From assembly GCA_031841125.1 (NCBI GenBank), contig JAJSSI010000017.1, forward strand, positions 166,213-230,212: a stretch of DNA of 64,000 nt. The letters run 5' to 3'. The DNA is from Acanthococcus lagerstroemiae (lineage: Eukaryota > Arthropoda > Insecta > Hemiptera > Eriococcidae). Both the position numbers and the translations under genes were made by a program. Below are positions 18,064 to 26,798 of the stretch, one piece after another (position 1 is the first letter of the stretch; the number at the start of each line of letters is the position of its first letter). The notes beneath the pieces were generated by a model. The model was given only the letters and a program-made list of their open reading frames with translations, searched no databases and was not told the origin of the DNA.

Positions 18064-18370
18064 ATCTCGTAGACGAAAACGGCGAACTCGACGACGACGC
18101 TATTTTTTTGCTCGGACGTTGATTTGTTTGCGTTTTGTTGATGCTTCTTTGAATGATAAAGGCGGTCACGATAACGATAGCGACGAAGTCGACGGCAATG
18201 ACGATAATGGCGCTGATATGGATAGAATGACATCTACGCGGCAATATTATCGTTAGTATTGTCGCTGTCGCCGTTATTTTGTCGAGCAAATGCGAACAAA
18301 ACGGGAACGAATCAACGTCCGAGCAAAAAAACAGCGTCGTCGTCGAATTCGCCGTTTTCGTTAACGATAC

Positions 18371-18384
18371 GCGTGACGTCACGC
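18371..18384. promoter_or_regulatory. CRE-like 14-bp palindrome, unit 4
   Basis: Same palindrome in the right outer unit, mirror image of unit 1. The flanking sequence is more diverged but the 14 bases are unchanged. Confidence 0.6.
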
Positions 18385-18675
18385 AATGCTAAACTCGCCT
18401 ACGAAAACGAGAATGCCGCGTGCGCGTGTGTATGCCTATTACTTTTGTCGTGGTGACGATAAAACGATTGGCGCGTTACGTTTTTACCGTGTTGGTCTCG
18501 TCGATCGAAATCGGTCCATGTTCGGCTCTTTTTTTTCCGCAACTCCGCCAAAAACTGTTTTCATTTCTTTTTATCAGTCTTCGTGAAAACTTTTGTTATA
18601 GCTTCGTCAAACTGATACTGATTCTGGATTACGTGATAACAATGGAGAAAAAAAATTACAAAATGAAAATATTTA

Positions 18676-19773
18676 TTACACGGTAGTTTCGCCTACTTCG
18701 TTCGCGCTTGATTCGTGCGAATCAATTTCCGATTCGCGCGCCGAATATAGTCGTCGGTCTTTTTTCGTATCGTAAAAGCGATCGAAACAACGCGACACGA
18801 CAAACATCAATAATATTAAAAATAAAATAGACAATACAAATAGTATCGTCATCAAAATCGTCGACCAAGAAAATAACAATAACAACGACGATAATATTGA
18901 TGTCGATGGCGAAGGGGATAGAGTCGTTGTCGGTAACGACGACGAACGAATCTCATCGGCGAATAATCGCGACGGCAACAACAACGACGCGTTGAGCGTT
19001 TCCGTTTGATTGAATAACGTAAAATTGTCGAAAATTAGATTCTTCAAATTGTTGGACGATACGATCGCGCGATAATACATTTTTGGATAAAACACGTACT
19101 GGCACTTTGACGACGAGTTGATTCGCGAATCTGCGGAATCCTTTCGCACGACGATGTGGTAGGTGTTTTCGAAGTTTCTGAACCGCGAGTCTGGCGTGCA
19201 TTCGGTCGAGATTTCGGTCGACGACAAATTCGATGGTAAAACCAGATCAATTTGACACAGTAGCAAGTCTTCTAGAGGATCCGATATAGCGTTGGACGCA
19301 CGCACGGTCGCCGCGTTTGGAATACGTTTAGCGAAACTCGTGTTTGTCAAAATCATCTCGCATTCGTTCGTCAACGCTTCCACGTTTGTGTCGTTTTCCA
19401 TCTCTATCGTTCGTTTGATGGTCGGATACAAACCGAAATCACAATCGAGCTCGTATCGAATCGAAAATCCGGTATTCGACAATTCGCTCGTATCGTTTCC
19501 CAACAAACAATTTGGCGAATATTCGAAATCGCTTACATCTATACGCCTGGGATAAACGCCAACGCACGTGTACGCCAATGTGCACGGACAGTTTTCCGGA
19601 GCCATCAAAAATGACGATAAACGACACGTTGTGGACGCGTTATAAACGTTCAATTGTCTCGGCAGATATCGTTCCAATGGATTATCCGAAGCGGCATCGA
19701 CGATAAAAATAAATAACGAAATAATAAATACGACGTCGACTTTGTCGAAAGAAAACTGTAACGATCGCGACAT
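18676..19773 (-). CDS. Type I membrane glycoprotein, family unknown
   Basis: The protein is 365 residues. A signal peptide (about 1-28, with core VDVVFIISLFIFIV) is followed by an ectodomain with about ten cysteines (including TCRL, NCPCTLAYTC and ECEMIL) and many N-glycosylation sequons (such as NAS, NDT, NTS, NLS, NSS, NFT, NQT). A long hydrophobic segment at about 295-326 and a 39-residue charged cytoplasmic tail complete it. The pattern is that of a virion envelope or cell-surface glycoprotein; I see no fusion-protein signature and no match to a known PIF. The start is the ATG at 19773, next to the signal peptide; upstream in-frame codons would weaken it. It lies next to the inverted-repeat region and heads a run of minus-strand genes. 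Confidence 0.75.
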   Translation of the reverse strand: MSRSLQFSFDKVDVVFIISLFIFIVDAASDNPLERYLPRQLNVYNASTTCRLSSFLMAPENCPCTLAYTCVGVYPRRIDVSDFEYSPNCLLGNDTSELSNTGFSIRYELDCDFGLYPTIKRTIEMENDTNVEALTNECEMILTNTSFAKRIPNAATVRASNAISDPLEDLLLCQIDLVLPSNLSSTEISTECTPDSRFRNFENTYHIVVRKDSADSRINSSSKCQYVFYPKMYYRAIVSSNNLKNLIFDNFTLFNQTETLNASLLLPSRLFADEIRSSSLPTTTLSPSPSTSILSSLLLLFSWSTILMTILFVLSILFLILLMFVVSRCFDRFYDTKKDRRLYSARESEIDSHESSANEVGETTV

Positions 19774-19868
19774 TTTTTTTTTCAACTCGAAGCACACGTC
19801 CGGCACGACCGATTCAAGATCCGCGTGTGATTCGGATTCCAGGAGATCGTTTCAGAAATTGATGAAAA

Positions 19869-20339
19869 TTACAGATTCGCGTAATCGTGGGAATTTACGT
19901 TATTTTCGATATCCCGGAGCCAATCGAAATGCGGCAGACAAGAATACAGATTATAGTCTGGCGCATCGACACGCCGAACGTCGCGCGATTGTCGTATCGG
20001 AGGTGTAATTTGAAAATACGGCGGATAATTTATCGAGGGGAAATGATAAGACGATAATGGGAACGGTGATCGAAGTAAAGGCGATGGCGACGACGCGTTA
20101 TGTCGCTGCGCGCGAGCCATCAACGATGAAGGATGATTTAGGATGTTGGTGGCGGCGACATCGTCGTCGTCGTTGATAGATCGACTCGAATCGATATTTG
20201 ACGAAAACAATGGCGAGGGATTGACGAGATTTATACCGTTAGCGGTATGACTACCCCCATTGGTATTATTCTCGTTATCGCTGTTGGCGTCGTTGCTTTT
20301 ATCGTAATTTGTGGTATTTTTATTTTTTACAAACGACAT
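19869..20339 (-). CDS. Hypothetical protein, Asn/Ser-rich
   Basis: The 156-residue protein is hydrophilic and Asn/Asp/Ser-rich in its first half. A Pro/Tyr/Phe-containing C-terminal half follows (YHFPSINYPPYFQITPP, then LYSCLPHFDWLRDIENN). There is no signal peptide or membrane segment and I recognise no family. It sits 57 bases downstream of another minus-strand gene, probably in the same transcription direction block. Confidence 0.55.
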   Translation of the reverse strand: MSFVKNKNTTNYDKSNDANSDNENNTNGGSHTANGINLVNPSPLFSSNIDSSRSINDDDDVAATNILNHPSSLMARAQRHNASSPSPLLRSPFPLSSYHFPSINYPPYFQITPPIRQSRDVRRVDAPDYNLYSCLPHFDWLRDIENNVNSHDYANL

Positions 20340-20396
20340 TTTGGCCTCGATCAGCGCCAGATTGTTCTATATCTAGGAAAGATGATGCGCCTTTCG

Positions 20397-21683
20397 TCAA
20401 CGATAATCGTCAACCGCCTCGCTGTCGATATTATGATGCAAAAACGTGTCGGCTCCTCTTATGATTTTTTCACGAATAGCATCGGTGGAAGTCGCCGTGG
20501 CGATATTCGTCGATGCTGTTGCCGCCGCCGTGTTGGTTGATGCGGCGACGATACCGATCGTCGTTGGCGGTGTTTTGTCATTCGCTTTGGGCACATTGTC
20601 GATTATTTTATTCGTTGCGATCGAATCGTCATTTCGTTGGTGCTGGTGAGAATGCTGCCGTTGTTGTGGTTGACGTATCTGATACGAAGGAATGGTAGAC
20701 GCGGCCAATACGGCAGGACAAGAATAAAATGACGACGATAAAGAATTGCCATTGTCGGCGGTGAGGTCATGATTCGCCAAAAATGGATCGAATATTTGTC
20801 GCGATTGTTGTTGGGCCGTTCGAGTATTAGATGTGGGATTAATAAATTCTCGCGACAACGACGGCGGCGGTAATGTCGCCAATGACGATAGTCGTCGCAG
20901 ATTTTCGGAGACGTCAAATATATTGGACGACGAATAAGAATTATAACGATTAAACGGATTGCCGTGTAGAGAATGAAAATCGTTCTCGTTACAATTGTCT
21001 ACGTATCTCAATTGATATCTATCGTGGAGTTCGTAATAAACCAGCCGCCAGGCGTTATCGGCGAACGTGCCGAGTAAAATTATACCGCGATCGAATCGCC
21101 ACCAGGTGCCGGTACCGCACAAAGCGTAACCGTTACTCGACGCCGGTCTACGACTCGTGAATCGTATCGAATCGAATGAAAAAATCCAATTGTCACGAAA
21201 GGCGACGTATCGTTCGTCGAGATCGATTACCTCGTACACGAGTTGGACGAGATGATCGGGAAACACGTCGGATGTGTCGCAACGCACAATTTGTACACGA
21301 CCAGATACGTGAGTATATAATGAAAAATGACGCGACGATGTCGACAAATCTTCGTGAAACCGATTATCGAGTCGTAAGCACATGACAAATATCGACTTGT
21401 AATCGCGATCGAGTCGATAATCGTTTTCATTGTCGTTATCACGACGAACCGAAAAATTATCCGAATTATCCTCGGCAATGGTATGTCTCAAATGACGAAA
21501 ATCATTGCGATAAATACGACGACGACGACCGTTGTTAATATCGCCGTAATCGTCATCGCTTCGATCTATATTCAATACAGTTACTTTATCTTTGTCGGCT
21601 ATAGCCGCGTCAACGTTTAACGAATAATCGTACTCTTTAATGGTCGTTAGCCGATGATAATTTACGAAATAAAAAGCGGACAT
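20397..21683 (-). CDS. Hypothetical protein with a globular N-terminal half
   Basis: The protein is 428 residues. Residues 1-250 look folded, with alternating hydrophobic strands (SIFVMCLRLDNRF, LVQLVYEVIDLDERYVAF, NGYALCGTGTWWRFDRGIILLG, WRLVYYELHDRYQLRYVD), possibly a beta-rich domain. Residues 250-428 are Ser, Gln, Ala and Thr-rich. No membrane segment is present. The family is not recognised. The ATG at 21683 is the first in the frame. Confidence 0.65.
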   Translation of the reverse strand: MSAFYFVNYHRLTTIKEYDYSLNVDAAIADKDKVTVLNIDRSDDDYGDINNGRRRRIYRNDFRHLRHTIAEDNSDNFSVRRDNDNENDYRLDRDYKSIFVMCLRLDNRFHEDLSTSSRHFSLYTHVSGRVQIVRCDTSDVFPDHLVQLVYEVIDLDERYVAFRDNWIFSFDSIRFTSRRPASSNGYALCGTGTWWRFDRGIILLGTFADNAWRLVYYELHDRYQLRYVDNCNENDFHSLHGNPFNRYNSYSSSNIFDVSENLRRLSSLATLPPPSLSREFINPTSNTRTAQQQSRQIFDPFLANHDLTADNGNSLSSSFYSCPAVLAASTIPSYQIRQPQQRQHSHQHQRNDDSIATNKIIDNVPKANDKTPPTTIGIVAASTNTAAATASTNIATATSTDAIREKIIRGADTFLHHNIDSEAVDDYR

Positions 21684-21874
21684 TTTTCTTGAAAATTATT
21701 TATTGAATTCACAAATAATATTACATCTATATTTTATATCACCATCACCATTATTATCTTTATACCCGTCGTCGTCGTCATCGTCTTCCTCGTCATCTTT
21801 CATCATCGTCTTCGTCGTTGTACCGCGCCAATCGGTCTTTTTCCTCCATCTATAGCCGACACACCGCAATTTTA

Positions 21875-24832
21875 TTAGACTTGGTTCTTGTTCTTTTCCA
21901 TGATAAATTCTACTTCTTGGTCGTCTTCGTCGATGCCGTTATTCTCGTTTTTATTTTCAATTTTAGCGTCGTCATCCGTGTCTTCTATTTCAACCACCTC
22001 GTCGTTCTGGTCGATTTTTTTTTTGCCGTTATTATTGTCGCCTCGACCGTCATTGTCGTTAGTATCGGATTCGACGCTATTTTCATCAATTTGCGTATTC
22101 GCATCGGCGACAGTATCACGGACATCAACGTCCATTTCATCGGATACCTCGTCGACGATAACATCATTTTTCGAATTTTTAACGATAAAATCGGTTATAA
22201 CGTCGGTCGCGGCAAGTTCTTCTTCGGACATAGTGGTGGCGGTGGTGGTGGTATCGGTAGTCGGGATACAATCAATTCGTTGTCGTTTCGATGGCAGAGT
22301 GTTTTTATCATCTTCATCGCCGACACTGTCGCCGCAATTATTCTCGTCTTCGATAGAAATGTTCGAATCATCACCGTCATTTCTAATAGATTTGGAAAAT
22401 TTCTCATTCTCGTCGAGAATATCGTCATTTATTTTTTTACGTTTAAGCGACGATGATAATGACGGCGGTGTTTCGTCGTTTTCAACAACATCGGCGACCG
22501 ATGACTCGGTAGATTTTCTCAGCATCGTGTCCAACGCACCCAACAACGAGTTCATGTAATATATCAGTTTCGCGCTTTTGGGTATTTTTTTCGTAACATT
22601 GAATAAAGCCATTTCGTCGATAGAATCTTCGTCGTCATTATTTTTACCGCTGGTCTTGTTGTCGTCGCCGCCGCAATAGCCGTTGTCGCCTTCCTTTTTT
22701 CCTCGATGGTCGTCGTCATTATTCGCGCCTGTCTCCGTATCGAGCGTTGTAGTAGCGTTGTCGTCATCAATGATGGTTGCATCGTTGTCGCGAGTATCGC
22801 CACCACCACAACTAGCGGCAGTAGCAGCGGCAACAACGTTGGCATTGTCGTCGTTATTCGTCGTCTTACGAATCACGTTCTTTTTCCAGCCACCGTTTTT
22901 ACCCAACAATGGCCTCATTTTACCGACGACGTAGCGCGAATCCGAAATATCTATATCGTAATCCTTCAAGAGCATCAGATTAAGTTTCCCATACTTTTTC
23001 GAGGCAGTTTGTTGTAAATACGCGCACAAACGATAATCTATCGACAATTGATTCAACAATGAGCCAATTTTACGAGAAATATCGGTTAATTTTTTACAAT
23101 TATCGATTTCATAACGATTGGCGGCGTTCCACATTTGATAGGTCGCTTGGAGCAATGGTTTCGTTTCCAATACACCGTCGACACACGTTCGTGGAAAAGA
23201 GCGATCGTTCCCATCGTCGTCGTCGTCGTTGTCGCTACTACCGTTGTTTGTATCGTCATTTGCGATTAATTCGCTAAATAGCACCAAACGTCTCCTCAGC
23301 ATGGCCACGCAATGCGTATTATTGGCTATAACATTGCCAATACTTCGAGTAGATACTATCGGCGGTAGAAAGACGACCTTGTTCTTTTCGCCACTTTTTT
23401 TATTATCGCCGGCATTAGCTGCGGTGTCTGGACGACGGTGCGTAGAAAATACACCGGCGGTAGTTAGCATCGTGCCGTTGTACCAGTTACGGCGTCTTTG
23501 CGAAAATAGAAGAACGCAATTGTCGAAAATTAACGAACATCCGTTCTCCTCGATGACCGATTTGTTGCCGTCGAAAAGAGGAACAATCAAACGATTACCA
23601 CTCTCGTCGTTGTCGTCGTCGCCTCCATCGTAGTTGTGGTCGTCGTCGTCGTTGTTGGTGTTCTTTTGATCCAACGCGGCGCGATGAAATAAAGCGTTCA
23701 CCTTTAAATTGTACACGGCTTTCGACAAATTATTGTTATCGCTTTTTCGCAGTACACCCGAGGTAGCGGCACTACTCAGCGTCGATTCCTTGTCGTTCAT
23801 AAATTTCACGTACTTGAAAAAATTTGATTCCGACTCGAAAGCGTGAAAGAATACGTCGAGTTGACAACTCCTTCCCGTACGATTGTACACGAACACGTAA
23901 TACTGACTCGCATCGGTCGCGTCTATGGCGATCACCTGCGGCACAATCCAATCGGCATTGCTCATAAACTGAGGCACGATAATCACGGGCAATTGACATA
24001 CGTCCTGTTTCGTGCGTATCAATTTATCCTTGTCGATTTTAAAACCCTTGAAATTTGGTTTTAGCGTCAAAATATAACCCGTATTGATGCGCATCATCGT
24101 GTTTGGTTCGCAAGACGGCACCTTTATGCGAAAAGACGGTAAACTTAGTACCTTATCGACGCCATTATTGGCGGTAGTTGCAGGCGCAATGCCGCGTAAC
24201 GACGTCGTTGTTGATCTCGACGATGTCGTCGGTTGTTGTTGTTGACGAGTAGCGGCGACGGCTGCTGCTGCTGTAGTTGCGTTTACCAATTTTCCTTTAC
24301 GAAATTCGACATTGGGAAAACGATGAACGCGCACAAACGACAATAAACTCGATTTGGTGCTGTCTTTTGGTAATTTCAAAATCTCACGTACGACGGTGTT
24401 GTTGTAGCGACGATCGTAAACGCGTTCGTCCAACGAAATTGTAGTCGACGGCAAAGGCGATTCGGCAGACGTTGATCGCGCCAATGCCGCCATCGATGCT
24501 GTTGGCTCGGACGACGATGACGACAACGGTCTCGTTGGCGGCGAATCGGTAGACGAAGATTCGTGAAAATCCAGCGTCGTCGTAGATCCCGTATCGACGA
24601 CGCGCTTTCCATCGTTCTTCTCATCGACGTCGTCGCTGTCGAGATTGAAACGCATTGATCGCGCGTATTCCGTGTCGATCATGCGCAATTGCGCGTCGTA
24701 AAACGAACGATTGCCGCATCGAATGCGTCGATAATCCAAAAACGAAGAATAGTCGCCGTTGTGGTTGTCGACCAACTCGTCCAATCGCGAACACGCGTTT
24801 TCGGTAAAAATTTTACCTTTTTTCGAATCCAT
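21875..24832 (-). CDS. Large hypothetical protein with acidic C-terminus
   Basis: The protein is 985 residues from ATG 24832. A middle region (about 230-620) is folded-looking, with segments such as GYILTLKPNFKGFKIDKDKL, LPVIIVPQFMSNADWIVPQV and CSLIFDNCVLLFSQRRRNWY. Long Ser/Thr/Ala stretches flank it on the N side, and about 330 residues of Asp/Asn/Glu/Lys runs end the protein. Such acidic tails occur in nuclear or DNA-mimicking proteins, but that is speculation here. No known family is recognised. It shares a divergent 294-base promoter region with the kinase-like gene at 25127. Confidence 0.7.
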   Translation of the reverse strand: MDSKKGKIFTENACSRLDELVDNHNGDYSSFLDYRRIRCGNRSFYDAQLRMIDTEYARSMRFNLDSDDVDEKNDGKRVVDTGSTTTLDFHESSSTDSPPTRPLSSSSSEPTASMAALARSTSAESPLPSTTISLDERVYDRRYNNTVVREILKLPKDSTKSSLLSFVRVHRFPNVEFRKGKLVNATTAAAAVAATRQQQQPTTSSRSTTTSLRGIAPATTANNGVDKVLSLPSFRIKVPSCEPNTMMRINTGYILTLKPNFKGFKIDKDKLIRTKQDVCQLPVIIVPQFMSNADWIVPQVIAIDATDASQYYVFVYNRTGRSCQLDVFFHAFESESNFFKYVKFMNDKESTLSSAATSGVLRKSDNNNLSKAVYNLKVNALFHRAALDQKNTNNDDDDHNYDGGDDDNDESGNRLIVPLFDGNKSVIEENGCSLIFDNCVLLFSQRRRNWYNGTMLTTAGVFSTHRRPDTAANAGDNKKSGEKNKVVFLPPIVSTRSIGNVIANNTHCVAMLRRRLVLFSELIANDDTNNGSSDNDDDDDGNDRSFPRTCVDGVLETKPLLQATYQMWNAANRYEIDNCKKLTDISRKIGSLLNQLSIDYRLCAYLQQTASKKYGKLNLMLLKDYDIDISDSRYVVGKMRPLLGKNGGWKKNVIRKTTNNDDNANVVAAATAASCGGGDTRDNDATIIDDDNATTTLDTETGANNDDDHRGKKEGDNGYCGGDDNKTSGKNNDDEDSIDEMALFNVTKKIPKSAKLIYYMNSLLGALDTMLRKSTESSVADVVENDETPPSLSSSLKRKKINDDILDENEKFSKSIRNDGDDSNISIEDENNCGDSVGDEDDKNTLPSKRQRIDCIPTTDTTTTATTMSEEELAATDVITDFIVKNSKNDVIVDEVSDEMDVDVRDTVADANTQIDENSVESDTNDNDGRGDNNNGKKKIDQNDEVVEIEDTDDDAKIENKNENNGIDEDDQEVEFIMEKNKNQV

Positions 24833-24984
24833 ATTTTCGTTTTTGGGTTCGGTGACGAAAATTATCGTGAATCGAAAACGCAAAATTTTACGATTTGGCG
24901 AGTGTGAAAAAGAAATTACGCGAATCGATACGAACTTTGTATTCGCGTACGAACGAATGATGCTCGATTCGAAAACTGGCTCTT

Positions 24985-24992
24985 TATATATA
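24985..24992. promoter_or_regulatory. TATA-like element in a divergent promoter
   Basis: TATATATA lies between the minus-strand gene starting at 24832 and the plus-strand gene starting at 25127. It is palindromic, so it could serve either side. No other strong signal is seen in this 294-base gap. Confidence 0.4.
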
Positions 24993-25126
24993 CGCGTGTC
25001 AGATTATTTCTATTACGTAAGTTTGTGCGCGCGTGTGTTATAGGAAGAATATCTTCTCCCTAGTTTCGAATTCTCGATAGTCGCGCGTTTACATTCGTAC
25101 GAGCAACACCAGTATTCTCTCGAACG

Positions 25127-26737
25127 ATGGATTGTTTGGAAAAATCATATTCGTATGTGCGCGATCGATTCGTGCGAGCACGAGCATTAGATTCGGTAAT
25201 AGTCGTCGATGGTACGTCGTCGACGAAAAAAACGTCGATTTGCAACGAGCTTCTAGAGAAGATTCGAGCAAATATCAAAGTGAACGACGACGACGATAAT
25301 AATAATAATCAGGACGACGACGACGACAATAACAGCGTGGATAGTATGTACGATAAGATATTTAAAATTCAAAAACAAGATAAACATTATCGCTACGATA
25401 CGTATCCGCCATCGTTATTATCGTATATAGTTCGGGGAATAATGATGATCGACGATTTACGATCCATGTGTTTGCGCGAAAATATCGCGGCAGCATCGTC
25501 CGGACGTAACGTGAATTTGGCCTCGGTATTGGTCGATCGTTCGCCATTGAATAATCTCGAATGGCGACTATTGTGGGTATTCATCGACGAGTTTATGCGA
25601 AAATACGGTATCGAGACTCGACCGGACGAAAAACGGCACGTCGCGTTTTTTTGTAAATTCGATCGAGCTTTCGTGGCGTTACGCGCCTCGACGTTGTATC
25701 GATATTTTCGTCGAATGTACGCGGCCGTAGCTATTGTCGACACCAACGTCGATCGATGCGACGCGTTGCGCACATTGCGCGCACAAGGTTCGGACGGAAT
25801 TCGTAGCAAATGGGCCTGTTATACCGCGCTACAAAATCGTATGTATTCGACATTATACGATTCCGACGAGATCATCGATTTGGCTCGAATCGACGAATTG
25901 TGCGGCATATCGAACGAACCATCGGACGTACAACATAACGTTCACGTTCGATCGATCGTTTTTGCCGCTTACGACGCGATTTGTGGACCAACATCGAGGA
26001 ACCTACGAAACTCCAATTATCGCGATAATAATATCGTTTCTTCTCTCGATAATAAAATCACGAGTAATCGTCGCAACAGCTTTACTAACGGTGATAACGA
26101 CGGCGACGGCAGCGACAGCTTTGGTGATAATAATAGCGACAATTATAGCACGATCTTAACACCCAAGAGTGGCTTACGTAAGGGTGTCGACAGATTCTCG
26201 TTGCCTTTGCCGTATACTCGTCGCCAATTACGTCGGTATCCGCATCAAGTAGGTGGCGATATCAACGATCCGGTAGAAATGAATTTTCAAGAATTTACTT
26301 ATCGCGAAGCATCGAAAAATTTGATGATTTTATTGAAAAATCGAGAAATAAGGACGATAATTCCGTCGAATGAAGACGACGAAGCGAAAAAAATTATGAA
26401 ATTTCAAAAAGTTATCAACGACGATGACGTTAATGCCGATATTATTACCACCATCATTGCCAATGATACGGCGCATTTCAACAAAAATAAAGATGGCGAT
26501 AATGACGGTAATCGTAGTTATCCTGATAATGATGATGGTAAGAAGAAAGACGTTAAATTTGATAAAAATGATCGAACCAACGTCGATGATGATGATACTA
26601 AGGAGAAAAAAAATATGCTCGACGAGGACTATATCGATGATGACGACGACGACGATGACGACGAGGACTTATTTAAACGAGCGTACGAAAGTGTTGAAAA
26701 ACGACACGATTTGTATTTGCTTTTTGAAACGATGTAA
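25127..26737 (+). CDS. Deoxynucleoside-kinase-like protein with degenerate P-loop
   Basis: The protein is 536 residues. After VIVVDG comes GTSSTKKTS (29-37), which aligns with a Walker A loop but has Lys in place of the second Gly. VDRSPLNNLEW (136-147) matches the DRS motif of the thymidine/deoxynucleoside kinase family. The segment CKFDRAFVALRASTLYRYFRRMY has the helical look of the downstream kinase region. Nudivirus-type genomes are known to carry several such kinases. Phosphate binding may be weakened here. The last 130 residues are Asp/Lys/Asn-rich, and an Asp/Asn insert sits at about 53-72. It is a probable paralogue of the intact kinase at 34485-36146. Confidence 0.6.
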   Translation: MDCLEKSYSYVRDRFVRARALDSVIVVDGTSSTKKTSICNELLEKIRANIKVNDDDDNNNNQDDDDDNNSVDSMYDKIFKIQKQDKHYRYDTYPPSLLSYIVRGIMMIDDLRSMCLRENIAAASSGRNVNLASVLVDRSPLNNLEWRLLWVFIDEFMRKYGIETRPDEKRHVAFFCKFDRAFVALRASTLYRYFRRMYAAVAIVDTNVDRCDALRTLRAQGSDGIRSKWACYTALQNRMYSTLYDSDEIIDLARIDELCGISNEPSDVQHNVHVRSIVFAAYDAICGPTSRNLRNSNYRDNNIVSSLDNKITSNRRNSFTNGDNDGDGSDSFGDNNSDNYSTILTPKSGLRKGVDRFSLPLPYTRRQLRRYPHQVGGDINDPVEMNFQEFTYREASKNLMILLKNREIRTIIPSNEDDEAKKIMKFQKVINDDDVNADIITTIIANDTAHFNKNKDGDNDGNRSYPDNDDGKKKDVKFDKNDRTNVDDDDTKEKKNMLDEDYIDDDDDDDDDEDLFKRAYESVEKRHDLYLLFETM

Positions 26738-26745
26738 ATATCCTT

Positions 26746-26758
26746 AATAAAAAATAAA
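26746..26758 (+). terminator. Two AATAAA signals after the kinase-like gene
   Basis: AATAAA occurs at 26746-26751 and again at 26753-26758, within 25 bases of the stop and just before the next ATG. Confidence 0.5.
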
Positions 26759-26798
26759 TTGGAAATATAGTGGATTTATTTTATTTCGTGCCGCGACA

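Larger units (their letters stand above)
16910..18645. repeat. Nested inverted-repeat cluster, candidate replication origin/hr
   Basis: Two near-identical arms (17091-17650 and 17701-18232) face each other across a 50-base spacer; in the parts I compared they differ mainly in the length of a TA run. The spacer itself holds CTTCTCC (17655-17661) paired with GGAGAAG (17685-17691). Outside the arms, 16910-17090 and 18233-18412 are a more diverged inverted pair. The right flank to about 18645 is a diverged direct copy of the left inner arm. The region thus has about four copies of one unit in alternating orientation, each with GCGTGACGTCACGC. Palindromic repeat clusters of this kind act as origins and enhancers (hr) in related viruses; the role here is inferred. 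Confidence 0.75.

Noticed and set aside
16630..18675. CRISPR-like array in the repeat-rich region
   Set aside because: The repeats are long, inverted and diverged, with no regular short repeat-spacer pattern; the organism type also makes it unlikely.
21888..22559. Plus-strand frame of over 200 residues, rich in Ser, Phe and Thr
   Set aside because: It lies antisense to the acidic C-terminus of the 985-residue gene; GAC/GAT repeats read backwards as GTC/ATC make long open frames.
25017..25043. GTAAGT...ATAG as an intron in the 5' leader of the kinase-like gene
   Set aside because: The interval is only about 27 bases, too short for a spliceosomal intron, and no frame needs it.
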